This document shows positions 1-5,637 of a stretch of 5,981 bases of DNA, one piece after another. A model generated the notes under the pieces. It worked only from the letters and a program-made list of their open reading frames with translations. It made no database searches and was not told the DNA's origin. The stretch is from Deltaproteobacteria bacterium (GTDB lineage Bacteria; Desulfobacterota; Syntrophia; Syntrophales; UBA5619): NCBI GenBank assembly GCA_026388345.1, contig JAPLJY010000196.1:1-5981 (forward strand), written 5' to 3'. The stretch's first letter is position 1, and each line of letters begins with the position of its first letter. A program made the position numbers and the translations under genes.

Positions 1-296
1 CACTGGAAACAGCGGCCGCAGGGGACGTGCGTCTCCGCCGCCACCCGGTCCCCCGGCCGGAACTGCTTCACCCGCCGGCCCACCTCCACCACTTCGGCGG
101 CGTATTCGTGACCGAACAGCAGGGGGAGCCGGATTCGCGAAGACGCATATTCATTCCACTGGTAGATGTGGATATCCGTACCGCAGATGGCGGCCGCCTG
201 AACCCGGACCAGCAGGTCCTCTTCGCCGATCTCCGGCAGGGGCAGGTCCGTCAGGGTCGCCCCCCGGACCGGCTTGTCCTTGATCAATGCCCTCAT
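1..296 (-). CDS. Zn-dependent medium-chain alcohol dehydrogenase, L-threonine 3-dehydrogenase-like (N-terminal part, runs off left edge)
   Basis: The ATG at 296 opens a frame that stays open to the window edge (98 complete codons). A strong GGGAGGAAGG ribosome binding site lies just upstream at about 302-311. The protein begins like Tdh and sorbitol-dehydrogenase-type MDR enzymes. Cys38 sits in AICGTDIHIY, and His63-Glu64 in FGHEYAAEVVEVG; these are the expected catalytic zinc ligands. PGDRVAAE follows at about 81-88, then Cys93 and Cys96 start the structural zinc cluster, with a third Cys probably at the cut codon. The stretch after the catalytic Cys (HIYQWNEY) is particularly close to threonine dehydrogenase (HIYNWDEW in E. 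coli Tdh). Such enzymes oxidise a secondary alcohol with NAD(P)+. The gene starts 59 bases after dctM with no terminator between them, so it is probably the distal gene of the uptake operon. Threonine itself is only one possible substrate: neighbouring genes suggest a polyhydroxy acid. The Rossmann domain lies outside the window. Confidence 0.88.
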   Translation of the reverse strand, partial: MRALIKDKPVRGATLTDLPLPEIGEEDLLVRVQAAAICGTDIHIYQWNEYASSRIRLPLLFGHEYAAEVVEVGRRVKQFRPGDRVAAETHVPCGRCFQ

Positions 297-355
297 CGTC
301 CTTCCTCCCTAACCCGTTTCGGTTGTCCGCCGTCCCATGAAAATCCTGCCCATGC

Positions 356-1624
356 TCAGTGAAAGAGAAAGTTGGGAACCCATAAAACGAGGCCCTGGAC
401 GAAGATAAAGAGATAAAGCAGCCCGATCATGTAAAAGATATACGGGATGCTCTCCCCGGCAACATCCAGGATGGTCACACCGGCGAGATAGGCCGACAGC
501 ATCATCGTCGTGCCGACCGGCGGCGTGATCAGACCGATCGCGAGAGCAAAAACCATCATCACCCCGAAGAAGATGGGGTCCGCTCCAACGGAGGTCACCA
601 GAGGCAGCAGGACCGGCCCGAAAAGCAGAACCGCCGGAGAGACATCCAGCACGCAACCCACGAACAGAAATACCGTTGCGAAGATGACCATCAACAAAAC
701 CGGCGAGTGAATAATCCCGGTAAGGTAGACCGTAAGCTTCTGCGGTACCATGGAATAGGCCAGAAGCCAGGTTAACAGGCCGGCCGTTGAAATAACGATC
801 ATCACCACGGCGGAAGAAATGGCGGCATTCAACAGCGCCGTGTAAAGCCCCTGCCATGTCAGCTTCCGGTCGATCAGGCCGATCAACAGGGCATACAGGA
901 CCGCTATGACGGAGGCCTCGGTCGGCGTGAAAATGCCGGTCATGATCCCGCACAGGATGATCATCACCATGATGAAGGCCGGCATCCCTTTGAAAAGCGC
1001 CCGCAGCAGTTCACGGCCGGAAACGCGCGGATACTTCGGGTAGTTCCGCCGTTTGGAAATGAACGTCGTGAGCACCAGCATTCCCAGGCCGACCAGAACA
1101 CCCGGCACCAGCCCCCCGAAAAAGAGGTCACGGATAGACAGGCCCGTTGCCGCCCCCGCCAGAATCATCGGAATGCTCGGAGGAATGATGATCCCCATTG
1201 TGGAGGCGGTGGCATTGATCGCCCCGGCGAATTTGGAACCGTAACCCTCCTTCTGCATGGCCGGGATCAGGATGGAGCCCAACGCGGAACAATCGGCAAC
1301 CGATGAGCCGGAGATACCACCCATGAACATGTTGGAGACGACACAGACGTTGGCGAGCCCGCCCCGCAGATGGCCCACCAGCGCGCGTGCGAGACCGATG
1401 ATGCGATGGGCCAGGCCGGTTGCGCCCATCAGGTTTCCTGCCAGCATGAAAAAGGGAATGGCCATGAATGGAAACGAATCCACGCTGGCAAACATCCGTT
1501 GAAAGGCAACAAGGGGAGGAAGGGAGGTCTGAAATGAAATGTAAGCCATGGCCGTCAGCCCGAGGGTGAAGGCCACCGGCACGCCAATGAGCAGAAGAAC
1601 GACAAAAATGGCCGCGATAATCAT
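356..1624 (-). CDS. dctM: TRAP transporter large permease subunit (DctM type)
   Basis: This 422-residue protein has the usual length and hydrophobicity of the DctM family. It is the roughly 12-helix inner-membrane subunit that uses an ion gradient (usually Na+) to move substrate delivered by the binding protein. Family signatures are visible: SFPFMAIPFFMLAGNLM at 50-66, GGISGSSVAD at 101-110, the helical-hairpin motif GIIIPPSIP at 143-151, and the matching second-half motif GLITPPVGT at 364-372. These two Pro-Pro repeats mark the inverted-repeat transport core. The ATG at 1624 overlaps the dctQ stop in an ATGA, so translation is probably coupled. A GGGAGGT site at 1633-1639, eight bases upstream, supports this start. 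The subunit is intact with no missing motif. The family call is secure, but the substrate cannot be read from this subunit. Confidence 0.95.
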   Translation of the reverse strand: MIIAAIFVVLLLIGVPVAFTLGLTAMAYISFQTSLPPLVAFQRMFASVDSFPFMAIPFFMLAGNLMGATGLAHRIIGLARALVGHLRGGLANVCVVSNMFMGGISGSSVADCSALGSILIPAMQKEGYGSKFAGAINATASTMGIIIPPSIPMILAGAATGLSIRDLFFGGLVPGVLVGLGMLVLTTFISKRRNYPKYPRVSGRELLRALFKGMPAFIMVMIILCGIMTGIFTPTEASVIAVLYALLIGLIDRKLTWQGLYTALLNAAISSAVVMIVISTAGLLTWLLAYSMVPQKLTVYLTGIIHSPVLLMVIFATVFLFVGCVLDVSPAVLLFGPVLLPLVTSVGADPIFFGVMMVFALAIGLITPPVGTTMMLSAYLAGVTILDVAGESIPYIFYMIGLLYLFIFVQGLVLWVPNFLFH

Positions 1625-2151
1625 TCCAATTCACCTCCCGGCGTACAGGGAAGTTTTCTTCCTTCGCCCTTGCGCATTCCGAAGAGTTCGAGACCGGTTT
1701 TGACCATGATCTCAAGGTTGACGATGAACATGAGAAGCCCGCTGACCGGCAGGGCGGCGTACACAAGGCCCATCGGGTAATGAATGGCGCTGGATCGCTG
1801 TACCATGGTCTTTTGGGCAAGCGTCCAACCATGGACAACCATCATGTAGAAGAAAAACGCGAGAATGACGGACCCGATGATCTGCATAACCAGTTGCTTC
1901 TCAGGCTTGAGCCTCTGCTGCAGCAGCGTGATGCTGAGGTGAAGCCCTCTTCGAACGCACAGCACGGAAGCCAGGAATATCATCCAGATCATCACGTGCC
2001 GGCCCAACTCTTCCGTCCAGTAAAGCGACTGATGGAAGATGTATCGCGCAAAGACCTGCGAACCGATGGCGGCCACCATGATGACGAGCAGGAAGACGAC
2101 CGTCCAGCGGATCAGGATTTCGAGCATATCCAGGTATCGCGTCATTTTCAT
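1621..2151 (-). CDS. dctQ: TRAP transporter small permease subunit (DctQ type)
   Basis: The 176-residue membrane protein shows four hydrophobic segments (roughly residues 13-34, 50-66, 87-107 and 124-146), as expected of DctQ. Family-typical features are YWTEELGRHVMIWMIF at 44-59 and the short CVRRGLHLSI segment that follows. DctQ packs against DctM and completes the membrane complex that receives ligand from the periplasmic protein. The frame is open further upstream to 2247, which would add 32 polar residues and overlap dctP. The ATG at 2151 is chosen because AAGGGGAGGT lies six bases before it and the protein then begins directly ahead of helix 1, leaving a 40-base gap after dctP. An ATG at 2145 is a weaker alternative. 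The C-terminal tail after the last helix is charged and rich in Gly and Lys. Confidence 0.92.
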   Translation of the reverse strand: MKMTRYLDMLEILIRWTVVFLLVIMVAAIGSQVFARYIFHQSLYWTEELGRHVMIWMIFLASVLCVRRGLHLSITLLQQRLKPEKQLVMQIIGSVILAFFFYMMVVHGWTLAQKTMVQRSSAIHYPMGLVYAALPVSGLLMFIVNLEIMVKTGLELFGMRKGEGRKLPCTPGGELE

Positions 2152-2157
2152 CCCCTG

Positions 2158-2167
2158 ACCTCCCCTT
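2158..2167 (-). promoter_or_regulatory. Ribosome binding site that fixes the dctQ start
   Basis: AAGGGGAGGT on the minus strand lies six bases before the ATG at 2151. This argues against the longer in-frame start at 2247, which lies inside dctP. Confidence 0.7.
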
Positions 2168-2191
2168 GTCGTACTTATGACCGGCGGTCGG

Positions 2192-3184
2192 TCAGAATCC
2201 TTCACCGACCTTGCGAATGGACAGGTAGATATCTTCGAAGCCGTCATACTTCAGGAATCTCTTGTAAACATCCTTGGCTGCCTGGCGCCAGGGACCGTTG
2301 TCGATTTTCGCAACCTTCATCTTCGCGAAAAGCTTTGCTTCGATGTCCGCGTTGATGCTCTTGAGCAGGGTGTCGTTGAAACGGGACGCATCGACGGCAG
2401 CCTGGCTGAGCGCCTTCTGCAAGCCGGGATCGAGCTTGTTGAAACTGGCATTGTTCATGACAATCATCATGAAGCCGACAAGATGGTCGGTGAGGGCCAG
2501 ATAATCAACGACTTCGTAAAACTTGTTGGCGTAAATGACGCCGAGAGGATTCTCCTGCCCGTCGACCGTGCCCAGTTGCAGGGCCGTATAGACTTCGGTA
2601 AAGGCCAAGGGCGTGGGGGTGGCTCCGAGGGCTCTCCATGTTTCCAGATGGGCCTCCATCTCCGGGACCCGGACTTTCATGCCTTTGATATCCGCCAGGT
2701 TTTTGACGGGTTTTTTGGTGGTAAGCTCGCGGGGTGTCCGCATGACATGGTAGAGGATGCGGAGACCGGTCTTCGCGATCAGCCGGGCCCTGATCTTATC
2801 ACCCACCGGTCCTTCCATGACGGCCCGCACATGCGCTTCGTTCTTGAAGAGAAAGGGAAACTCGAGAATGGACATGGCCGGGTCGAAATTCTGGAGGATA
2901 CCGCCGAGAATCGCCCCGTTCACCGTGCCCATCTGGATCCCCTCCGCCACATCCCGCTCACCCCCCAACACGCCCCCGACCGCTACATCTACCTTCAGCC
3001 GGCCTTGGCTGTACTTCTCGGCAAGCTCGCCGAACTTGACCAGGGTTTGGCTCTGGTGATCGATCGGCGCGTACGCGGAGGCGAAAACCAGTTTGATGGG
3101 TTGGTCGGCCGCCAAAGCGCAGGGGACAGCACCGATCGCAATGGCCAAGGTAAACACCAATGACAGCAAATAAAACCGTTTCAT
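2192..3184 (-). CDS. dctP: TRAP transporter substrate-binding protein (DctP family)
   Basis: This 330-residue periplasmic binding protein captures the substrate and delivers it to DctQM. A Sec signal peptide is clear: Lys-Arg at 2-3, a hydrophobic core at about 5-20, and cleavage after ALA or ALAA at 25-26. Cys22 is not in a lipobox, so a soluble protein is expected. Mature features match the family: LVFASAYAPIDHQ at 32-44, GGERDVAEGIQMGTV at 74-88, the EFPFLF segment at 108-113, and KGMKVRVPE at 167-175. Arg172 in that last motif is the conserved arginine that normally pairs with the substrate carboxylate. Asn212, in VDGQENP, is the second conserved ligand position. The substrate is therefore probably a carboxylic acid. 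AAAGGAGG at 3190-3197 sits five bases before the ATG. The gene lies 192 bases after the kinase and 40 before dctQ. The family is certain, but the ligand is unknown. Confidence 0.95.
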   Translation of the reverse strand: MKRFYLLSLVFTLAIAIGAVPCALAADQPIKLVFASAYAPIDHQSQTLVKFGELAEKYSQGRLKVDVAVGGVLGGERDVAEGIQMGTVNGAILGGILQNFDPAMSILEFPFLFKNEAHVRAVMEGPVGDKIRARLIAKTGLRILYHVMRTPRELTTKKPVKNLADIKGMKVRVPEMEAHLETWRALGATPTPLAFTEVYTALQLGTVDGQENPLGVIYANKFYEVVDYLALTDHLVGFMMIVMNNASFNKLDPGLQKALSQAAVDASRFNDTLLKSINADIEAKLFAKMKVAKIDNGPWRQAAKDVYKRFLKYDGFEDIYLSIRKVGEGF

Positions 3185-3216
3185 AGCATCCTCCTTTGTT
3201 TATTAAAGGTTTTCAT

Positions 3217-3233
3217 GGCGGCTTGCGGCCGCC
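3217..3233 (-). repeat. GC-rich stem-loop upstream of dctP
   Basis: The arms GGCGGC and GCCGCC pair perfectly over six bases around a five-base loop. In the minus-strand transcript the hairpin ends about 33 bases before the dctP ATG. It is followed by an A/T-rich stretch but no T-tract, so it is not a classical terminator. It could mark a processing or stabilising site ahead of the binding-protein message, which TRAP and ABC operons often need in excess. That role is inference. Confidence 0.45.
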
Positions 3234-3276
3234 CCGCATCCACGATTCCGAGGCCTCCTCACGACCTCTTCTTCTT

Positions 3277-3294
3277 TTGCCATCCGGACGGCAA
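3277..3294. repeat. 18-bp palindrome, candidate operator
   Basis: TTGCCATCCGGACGGCAA matches its own reverse complement at eight of nine symmetrical pairs; only the A/C pair at positions 6 and 13 breaks it. Its symmetry and size are typical of a dimeric regulator site, and it sits about 93 bases before the dctP start. I do not recognise the regulator family. In RNA it would form a six-pair stem with one G-U pair. Confidence 0.4.
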
Positions 3295-3376
3295 GAATAG
3301 TCGCTTCCTGAGCGCACCGGCGGCTCCTTTGCTGCCCGTTATCGACAGAGGTCCTGATATTGGAGTCTACAATCTT

Positions 3377-4807
3377 TCATGACTTTTGACCAGGGGTTAT
3401 GGTGTCTTTTTCCCGCTCAAGCAAAGGTTCCACCGAATCCCGCGTCAGCCTTTCCACGATTCTCACCAGCGCGTCCTCCTTCCCGAAGGCGCCGGCCTTG
3501 GTGACAATGGTGAGGCCGTCCCATGGCCCGCCCCGCAGGTTCCCCCGCACGATCCCCTCGAGCAGTTCCCCTTCCAGTTCGATTCCTTCATAATCCAGCA
3601 ATTGCAGGACGCCCAGGGCCGTATCGCCGCCGGTCAGGATCAGGGCCAGGTCGCCCACGCCGACCCCGGACTCCTGCAGGGCCTCAAGGGCCACACCGGC
3701 CATCACGCCGGTGATCCGCTGCGGGATAGGGGCGTCCCCGCCGCCGTTACCGGTCCAGCGTTCGGCAAAGGTCCGGAAGATGACGCTTCCGCCGGCAAGG
3801 GCGCTTCCCAGCAAGCGGGCGAGCTGCCGCCGACCCTCCGTCTCCGCCCGGCCGTCGCCGGAGACGAGATCCCTGGGGAGTTCGAAGGAGGGGAGACCAC
3901 CGTCCCGGAGTCGCTGCAACTGTGCATGCGTCACGGCCGAGGCGCTGCCGCCGATGATCAGGATATGCCGGAAGGTTCGTTGCCTCTCCGGGCCGATCTT
4001 GACTTGCCCGCGAACGAGGATCCTCGCAACCTCCCCGGCCAGGCCGGCGGAGCCCGCGAGGAGGGGGACCGTCTCCATGGAAAGGGCGACCTCGGCAATC
4101 GTGGCCAGGTCCCCGCGGCTCACGGCATCAAAGGCGATGATTCGGCGGCCCGCCCGCTGTTCCCTCTCCACAACGCTCCGCAAGGCCTCCTTTCCGGACG
4201 CCACCTGTGTCAGGCCGATCGTCCCGATGGACAGAGAAGTCTGGTTTGCCAGCAGCTTGCAGACATGGGATTCCTGTACGGGGGATGCCGCGTCCCGGGC
4301 CGCCTCCGTGAGCGCCAGGGGCTTCTCCCCGACCATCATGATCCCCCCGACCAGCACCCGGTCCTGCTCCGGGTAGGAGGGGGCCAGGAAACAGAGGGGG
4401 AGATTCGTTTCCTGCAGGATCGCATCGATCTCGGAACCGATGTTGCCTCGGAGGGTGGAATCGATCTTCTTGTAAAGGATCGGGAATCGTTTGGGGTCGA
4501 AGCCCTTCAGGAGATTGGACAGCATGCGGAATGCCTCCGCCGGGGGAAGACTCCGGGAAGCGGTGTTGAGTACGAGGACGTCCTGCGCCGGTTGGGCGGC
4601 AAGGGGGACGGCGTCCTCCCCGCGGAAGGGGATCAGTAGGGTCTTCAGGCCCCGCTTGGCGAACTGGGCGCCTGCATCGGCCCCTCCCGTCAGATCATCG
4701 GCAATGAGCAGGCAGCGTTGCTTTTCCAGTTTTCGGGCGATCCCGGCCATACCCGCGCAGGGGGCGATCAGCGCCACCGGAACGGCGTTCTTCGGTTCAA
4801 CACCCAC
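3377..4807 (-). CDS. Four-carbon acid sugar kinase family protein (DUF1537; OtnK/DtnK-like)
   Basis: Both domains of this ATP-dependent kinase family are present in 476 residues. The N-terminal sugar-binding domain carries IADDLTGGADAG at 35-46, NTASR at 81-85, KKIDSTLRGNIGSE at 113-126 and APSYPEQDR at 142-150. The C-terminal nucleotide-binding domain carries GGSASAVT at 286-293, TGGDTA at 392-397 and TKAGAFG at 436-442. Characterised members phosphorylate D-threonate, D-erythronate or 3-oxo-tetronates on the way to dihydroxyacetone phosphate. Some relatives act on other acid sugars, so the exact substrate is open. The chosen GTG start at 4807 has AAGGAGG six bases upstream. It gives about 30 residues before the first conserved strand, more than usual. 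An in-frame ATG at 4750 (residue 20) has no comparable ribosome binding site. The gene is the first of the minus-strand run leading to the TRAP genes and a dehydrogenase. All key motifs are intact. Confidence 0.92.
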   Translation of the reverse strand: MGVEPKNAVPVALIAPCAGMAGIARKLEKQRCLLIADDLTGGADAGAQFAKRGLKTLLIPFRGEDAVPLAAQPAQDVLVLNTASRSLPPAEAFRMLSNLLKGFDPKRFPILYKKIDSTLRGNIGSEIDAILQETNLPLCFLAPSYPEQDRVLVGGIMMVGEKPLALTEAARDAASPVQESHVCKLLANQTSLSIGTIGLTQVASGKEALRSVVEREQRAGRRIIAFDAVSRGDLATIAEVALSMETVPLLAGSAGLAGEVARILVRGQVKIGPERQRTFRHILIIGGSASAVTHAQLQRLRDGGLPSFELPRDLVSGDGRAETEGRRQLARLLGSALAGGSVIFRTFAERWTGNGGGDAPIPQRITGVMAGVALEALQESGVGVGDLALILTGGDTALGVLQLLDYEGIELEGELLEGIVRGNLRGGPWDGLTIVTKAGAFGKEDALVRIVERLTRDSVEPLLEREKDTITPGQKS

Positions 4808-4813
4808 GGCATG

Positions 4814-4820
4814 CCTCCTT
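4814..4820 (-). promoter_or_regulatory. Ribosome binding site supporting the GTG start of the kinase
   Basis: AAGGAGG on the minus strand is six bases before the GTG at 4807. An ATG at 4812-4810 between them is in another frame and too close to use. The site is directly preceded by one CGGATTC copy (4824-4830) that can pair with a sequence further up the leader. Confidence 0.65.
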
Positions 4821-4859
4821 CCCGAATCCGCAGAACAAACGGTCGTCGCGAATCCGGCT

Positions 4860-4884
4860 CCCCCGGCGCGCTCCCTTTCGGGGG
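4860..4884 (-). repeat. GC hairpin in the kinase leader
   Basis: In the minus-strand transcript CCCCCG (4884-4879) pairs perfectly with CGGGGG (4865-4860) around a 13-base loop. It nests inside the 7-bp pairing between 4924-4930 and 4850-4856. No T-run follows, so it is not a terminator by itself. Confidence 0.4.
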
Positions 4885-4900
4885 CATCCCCTCATGAAAT

Positions 4901-4915
4901 TAATGAATCGCATTA
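4901..4915. repeat. Inverted repeat TAATG-N5-CATTA, candidate operator
   Basis: The five-base arms are perfect with a five-base spacer. The repeat lies about 80 bases downstream of the predicted start of the kinase transcript, in an AT-rich patch within a GC-rich leader. The position suits a repressor roadblock or an RNA element. No regulator is identified. Confidence 0.35.
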
Positions 4916-4995
4916 CCGGACTACGGATTCCCGAAGCACGAACCAAGATGATTTGGATTCCCCTCTTTGAGAGGAGCCCGCTTCTATAAGATGGA

Positions 4996-5024
4996 AGCAT
5001 ACGATGGGCGGCCTTGTGCGTCAA
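4996..5024 (-). promoter_or_regulatory. Sigma70-type promoter for the kinase-TRAP-dehydrogenase operon
   Basis: On the minus strand TTGACG (5024-5019, five of six consensus) is followed by exactly 17 bases and TATGCT (5001-4996, four of six). Transcription would begin near 4989, giving a leader of about 180 nt before the GTG of the kinase. It faces away from the receiver gene. Confidence 0.6.
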
Positions 5025-5036
5025 TGAAAAATGAAA
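5023..5036. repeat. Tandem 7-base direct repeat next to the minus promoter
   Basis: AATGAAA occurs twice without a gap at 5023-5029 and 5030-5036, immediately upstream of and touching the -35 box of the kinase operon. It could be an activator site or an AT-rich UP-like element. It is short enough to be chance. Confidence 0.3.
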
Positions 5037-5050
5037 GTCTCAACAACATA

Positions 5051-5079
5051 TTGAATAAATAAAAAATCTCTGATATTTT
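5051..5079 (+). promoter_or_regulatory. Extended -10 promoter for the receiver-domain gene
   Basis: TTGAAT (5051-5056), 17 bases, then TATTTT (5074-5079). A TG one base before the -10 hexamer makes an extended -10 (TGATATTTT). The predicted start near 5086 gives a leader of about 70 nt. The AT-rich surroundings make chance matches more likely than usual. Confidence 0.5.
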
Positions 5080-5155
5080 ATCCGCGTTCCTTCACCGCTC
5101 CAGCGTTCATCAGGAGGTTGGTTTTTCCGGATACTTTCCAGAAAGGAGATAAGCG

Positions 5156-5605
5156 ATGTCGGATAATCTCGATGTAATTGTCCTGGATGACGATCCCCAA
5201 ATGTGTTCATTGATCGCAGAAATCTTGAAAGGCTTCTATGTATGGGGGGATGTCCACTCTTTCACAAAATTTAACGAGGCGTTAGCCTTTTGTAAAAAGA
5301 AAAAATTGGGAGTGGCCATATTCATCCTGGATGTTTATCTGGACAAGAAAACCGCCTTTGATTTCCTGGATCAAATTTCCGATCAATGTGCCTGGGCATC
5401 CGAAGACACGGTGATTATCACGGGGAACGCCAGCGATGACATCGTGAATATGTGTATTGCCTCGAACATCACCTATTTAATCGAAAAGCCCATGAAGGCC
5501 TATACGCTGAAATTGGCCGTCAGGGCTATCGTCGGCAAGTATCTTCGGTTCGCCAAAAGACTGCTCGGCGATTCCGCTTATGCCGATAGTGTTGCAAAAA
5601 TCTGA
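5156..5605 (+). CDS. Stand-alone response regulator receiver-domain protein
   Basis: The 149-residue protein is a single CheY-like receiver. The acidic pocket is Asp11-Asp12-Asp13 after beta 1. The phospho-acceptor is Asp59 in FILDVYLD at the end of beta 3, the switch Thr is Thr89 in IITGNAS, and the conserved Lys is Lys111 in the EKP motif. All phosphorylation residues are therefore present. After helix 5 about 25 residues remain, too few for a DNA-binding or enzymatic output domain. It probably acts through protein contact or as part of a phosphorelay; the partner kinase is not in the window. A GAAAGGAG site at 5141-5148 lies seven bases before the ATG. The gene is visibly more AT-rich than the flanking genes, hinting at a different history. 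It is divergent from the kinase operon and convergent with the acyl-CoA dehydrogenase gene, so no operon partner identifies its pathway. Confidence 0.9.
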   Translation: MSDNLDVIVLDDDPQMCSLIAEILKGFYVWGDVHSFTKFNEALAFCKKKKLGVAIFILDVYLDKKTAFDFLDQISDQCAWASEDTVIITGNASDDIVNMCIASNITYLIEKPMKAYTLKLAVRAIVGKYLRFAKRLLGDSAYADSVAKI

Positions 5606-5637
5606 TTACCCGCCCCCGGTTTTTTAGTCGGGAAGCG

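Larger units (their letters stand above)
3185..3376. other. Gap between kinase gene and dctP (192 bases)
   Basis: No credible gene is present. On the minus strand it holds the dctP ribosome binding site, a GC-rich hairpin (3217-3233) and a near-perfect 18-base palindrome (3277-3294). Neither hairpin is followed by a U-run, so I see no Rho-independent terminator, and I could not identify a good sigma70 or sigma54 promoter. The gap is unusually wide for an otherwise compact operon, so separate regulation of the transporter genes is possible. Confidence 0.6.
4824..4962 (-). repeat. Four GGATTC/GAATCC copies in the kinase leader
   Basis: GAATCC lies at 4824-4829 and 4850-4855, and GGATTC at 4925-4930 and 4955-4960 (plus strand). 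The two pairs are in opposite orientation, 26 and 30 bases apart within each pair. The extended 7-mers at 4824-4830 and 4850-4856 are each exactly complementary to 4924-4930, so in RNA they compete for one partner. One copy adjoins the kinase ribosome binding site. Confidence 0.4.
4808..5155. other. Divergent intergenic regulatory region (348 bases)
   Basis: This region separates the minus-strand kinase operon from the plus-strand receiver protein. It contains a promoter in each direction, a tandem 7-base repeat between the promoters, an inverted repeat, a GC hairpin and four GGATTC/GAATCC copies. One minus-strand frame is open across 4797-5024, but it begins inside the -35 box and resembles no protein, so I do not call a gene. 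Confidence 0.7.

Noticed and set aside
297..355. Possible terminator between dctM and the dehydrogenase
   Set aside because: Only a tiny CCG-AAA-CGG stem is present with no T-run, so read-through is expected.
309..953. 214-codon minus-strand frame inside dctM
   Set aside because: It is the out-of-frame reading of dctM and lacks membrane segments or recognisable motifs.
1128..1838. 236-codon minus-strand frame across the dctQ/dctM junction
   Set aside because: It is in a different frame from both TRAP genes and has a composition typical of a frame-shifted GC-rich gene. dctQ and dctM fully explain the region.
2177..3163. 328-codon plus-strand open frame
   Set aside because: It is antisense to dctP, which has a signal peptide and family motifs. 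The antisense product shows no domain and has no good ribosome binding site.
3386..4639. 417-codon plus-strand open frame
   Set aside because: It lies wholly antisense to the kinase, is low-complexity and rich in Gly, Asp, Arg and Gln, and resembles no family. Long antisense frames are expected opposite GC-rich genes.
4797..5024. 75-codon minus-strand frame in the kinase leader
   Set aside because: It starts with TTG inside the -35 box and is basic and unlike any known protein. Internal ATGs lack ribosome binding sites. Its stop overlaps the kinase start, so a leader peptide is conceivable but unsupported.
5606..5637. Possible bidirectional terminator between the convergent genes
   Set aside because: CCCG and CGGG could pair around a 16-base loop, but the T-run is inside the loop, not after the stem. 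The stem is too short to call.
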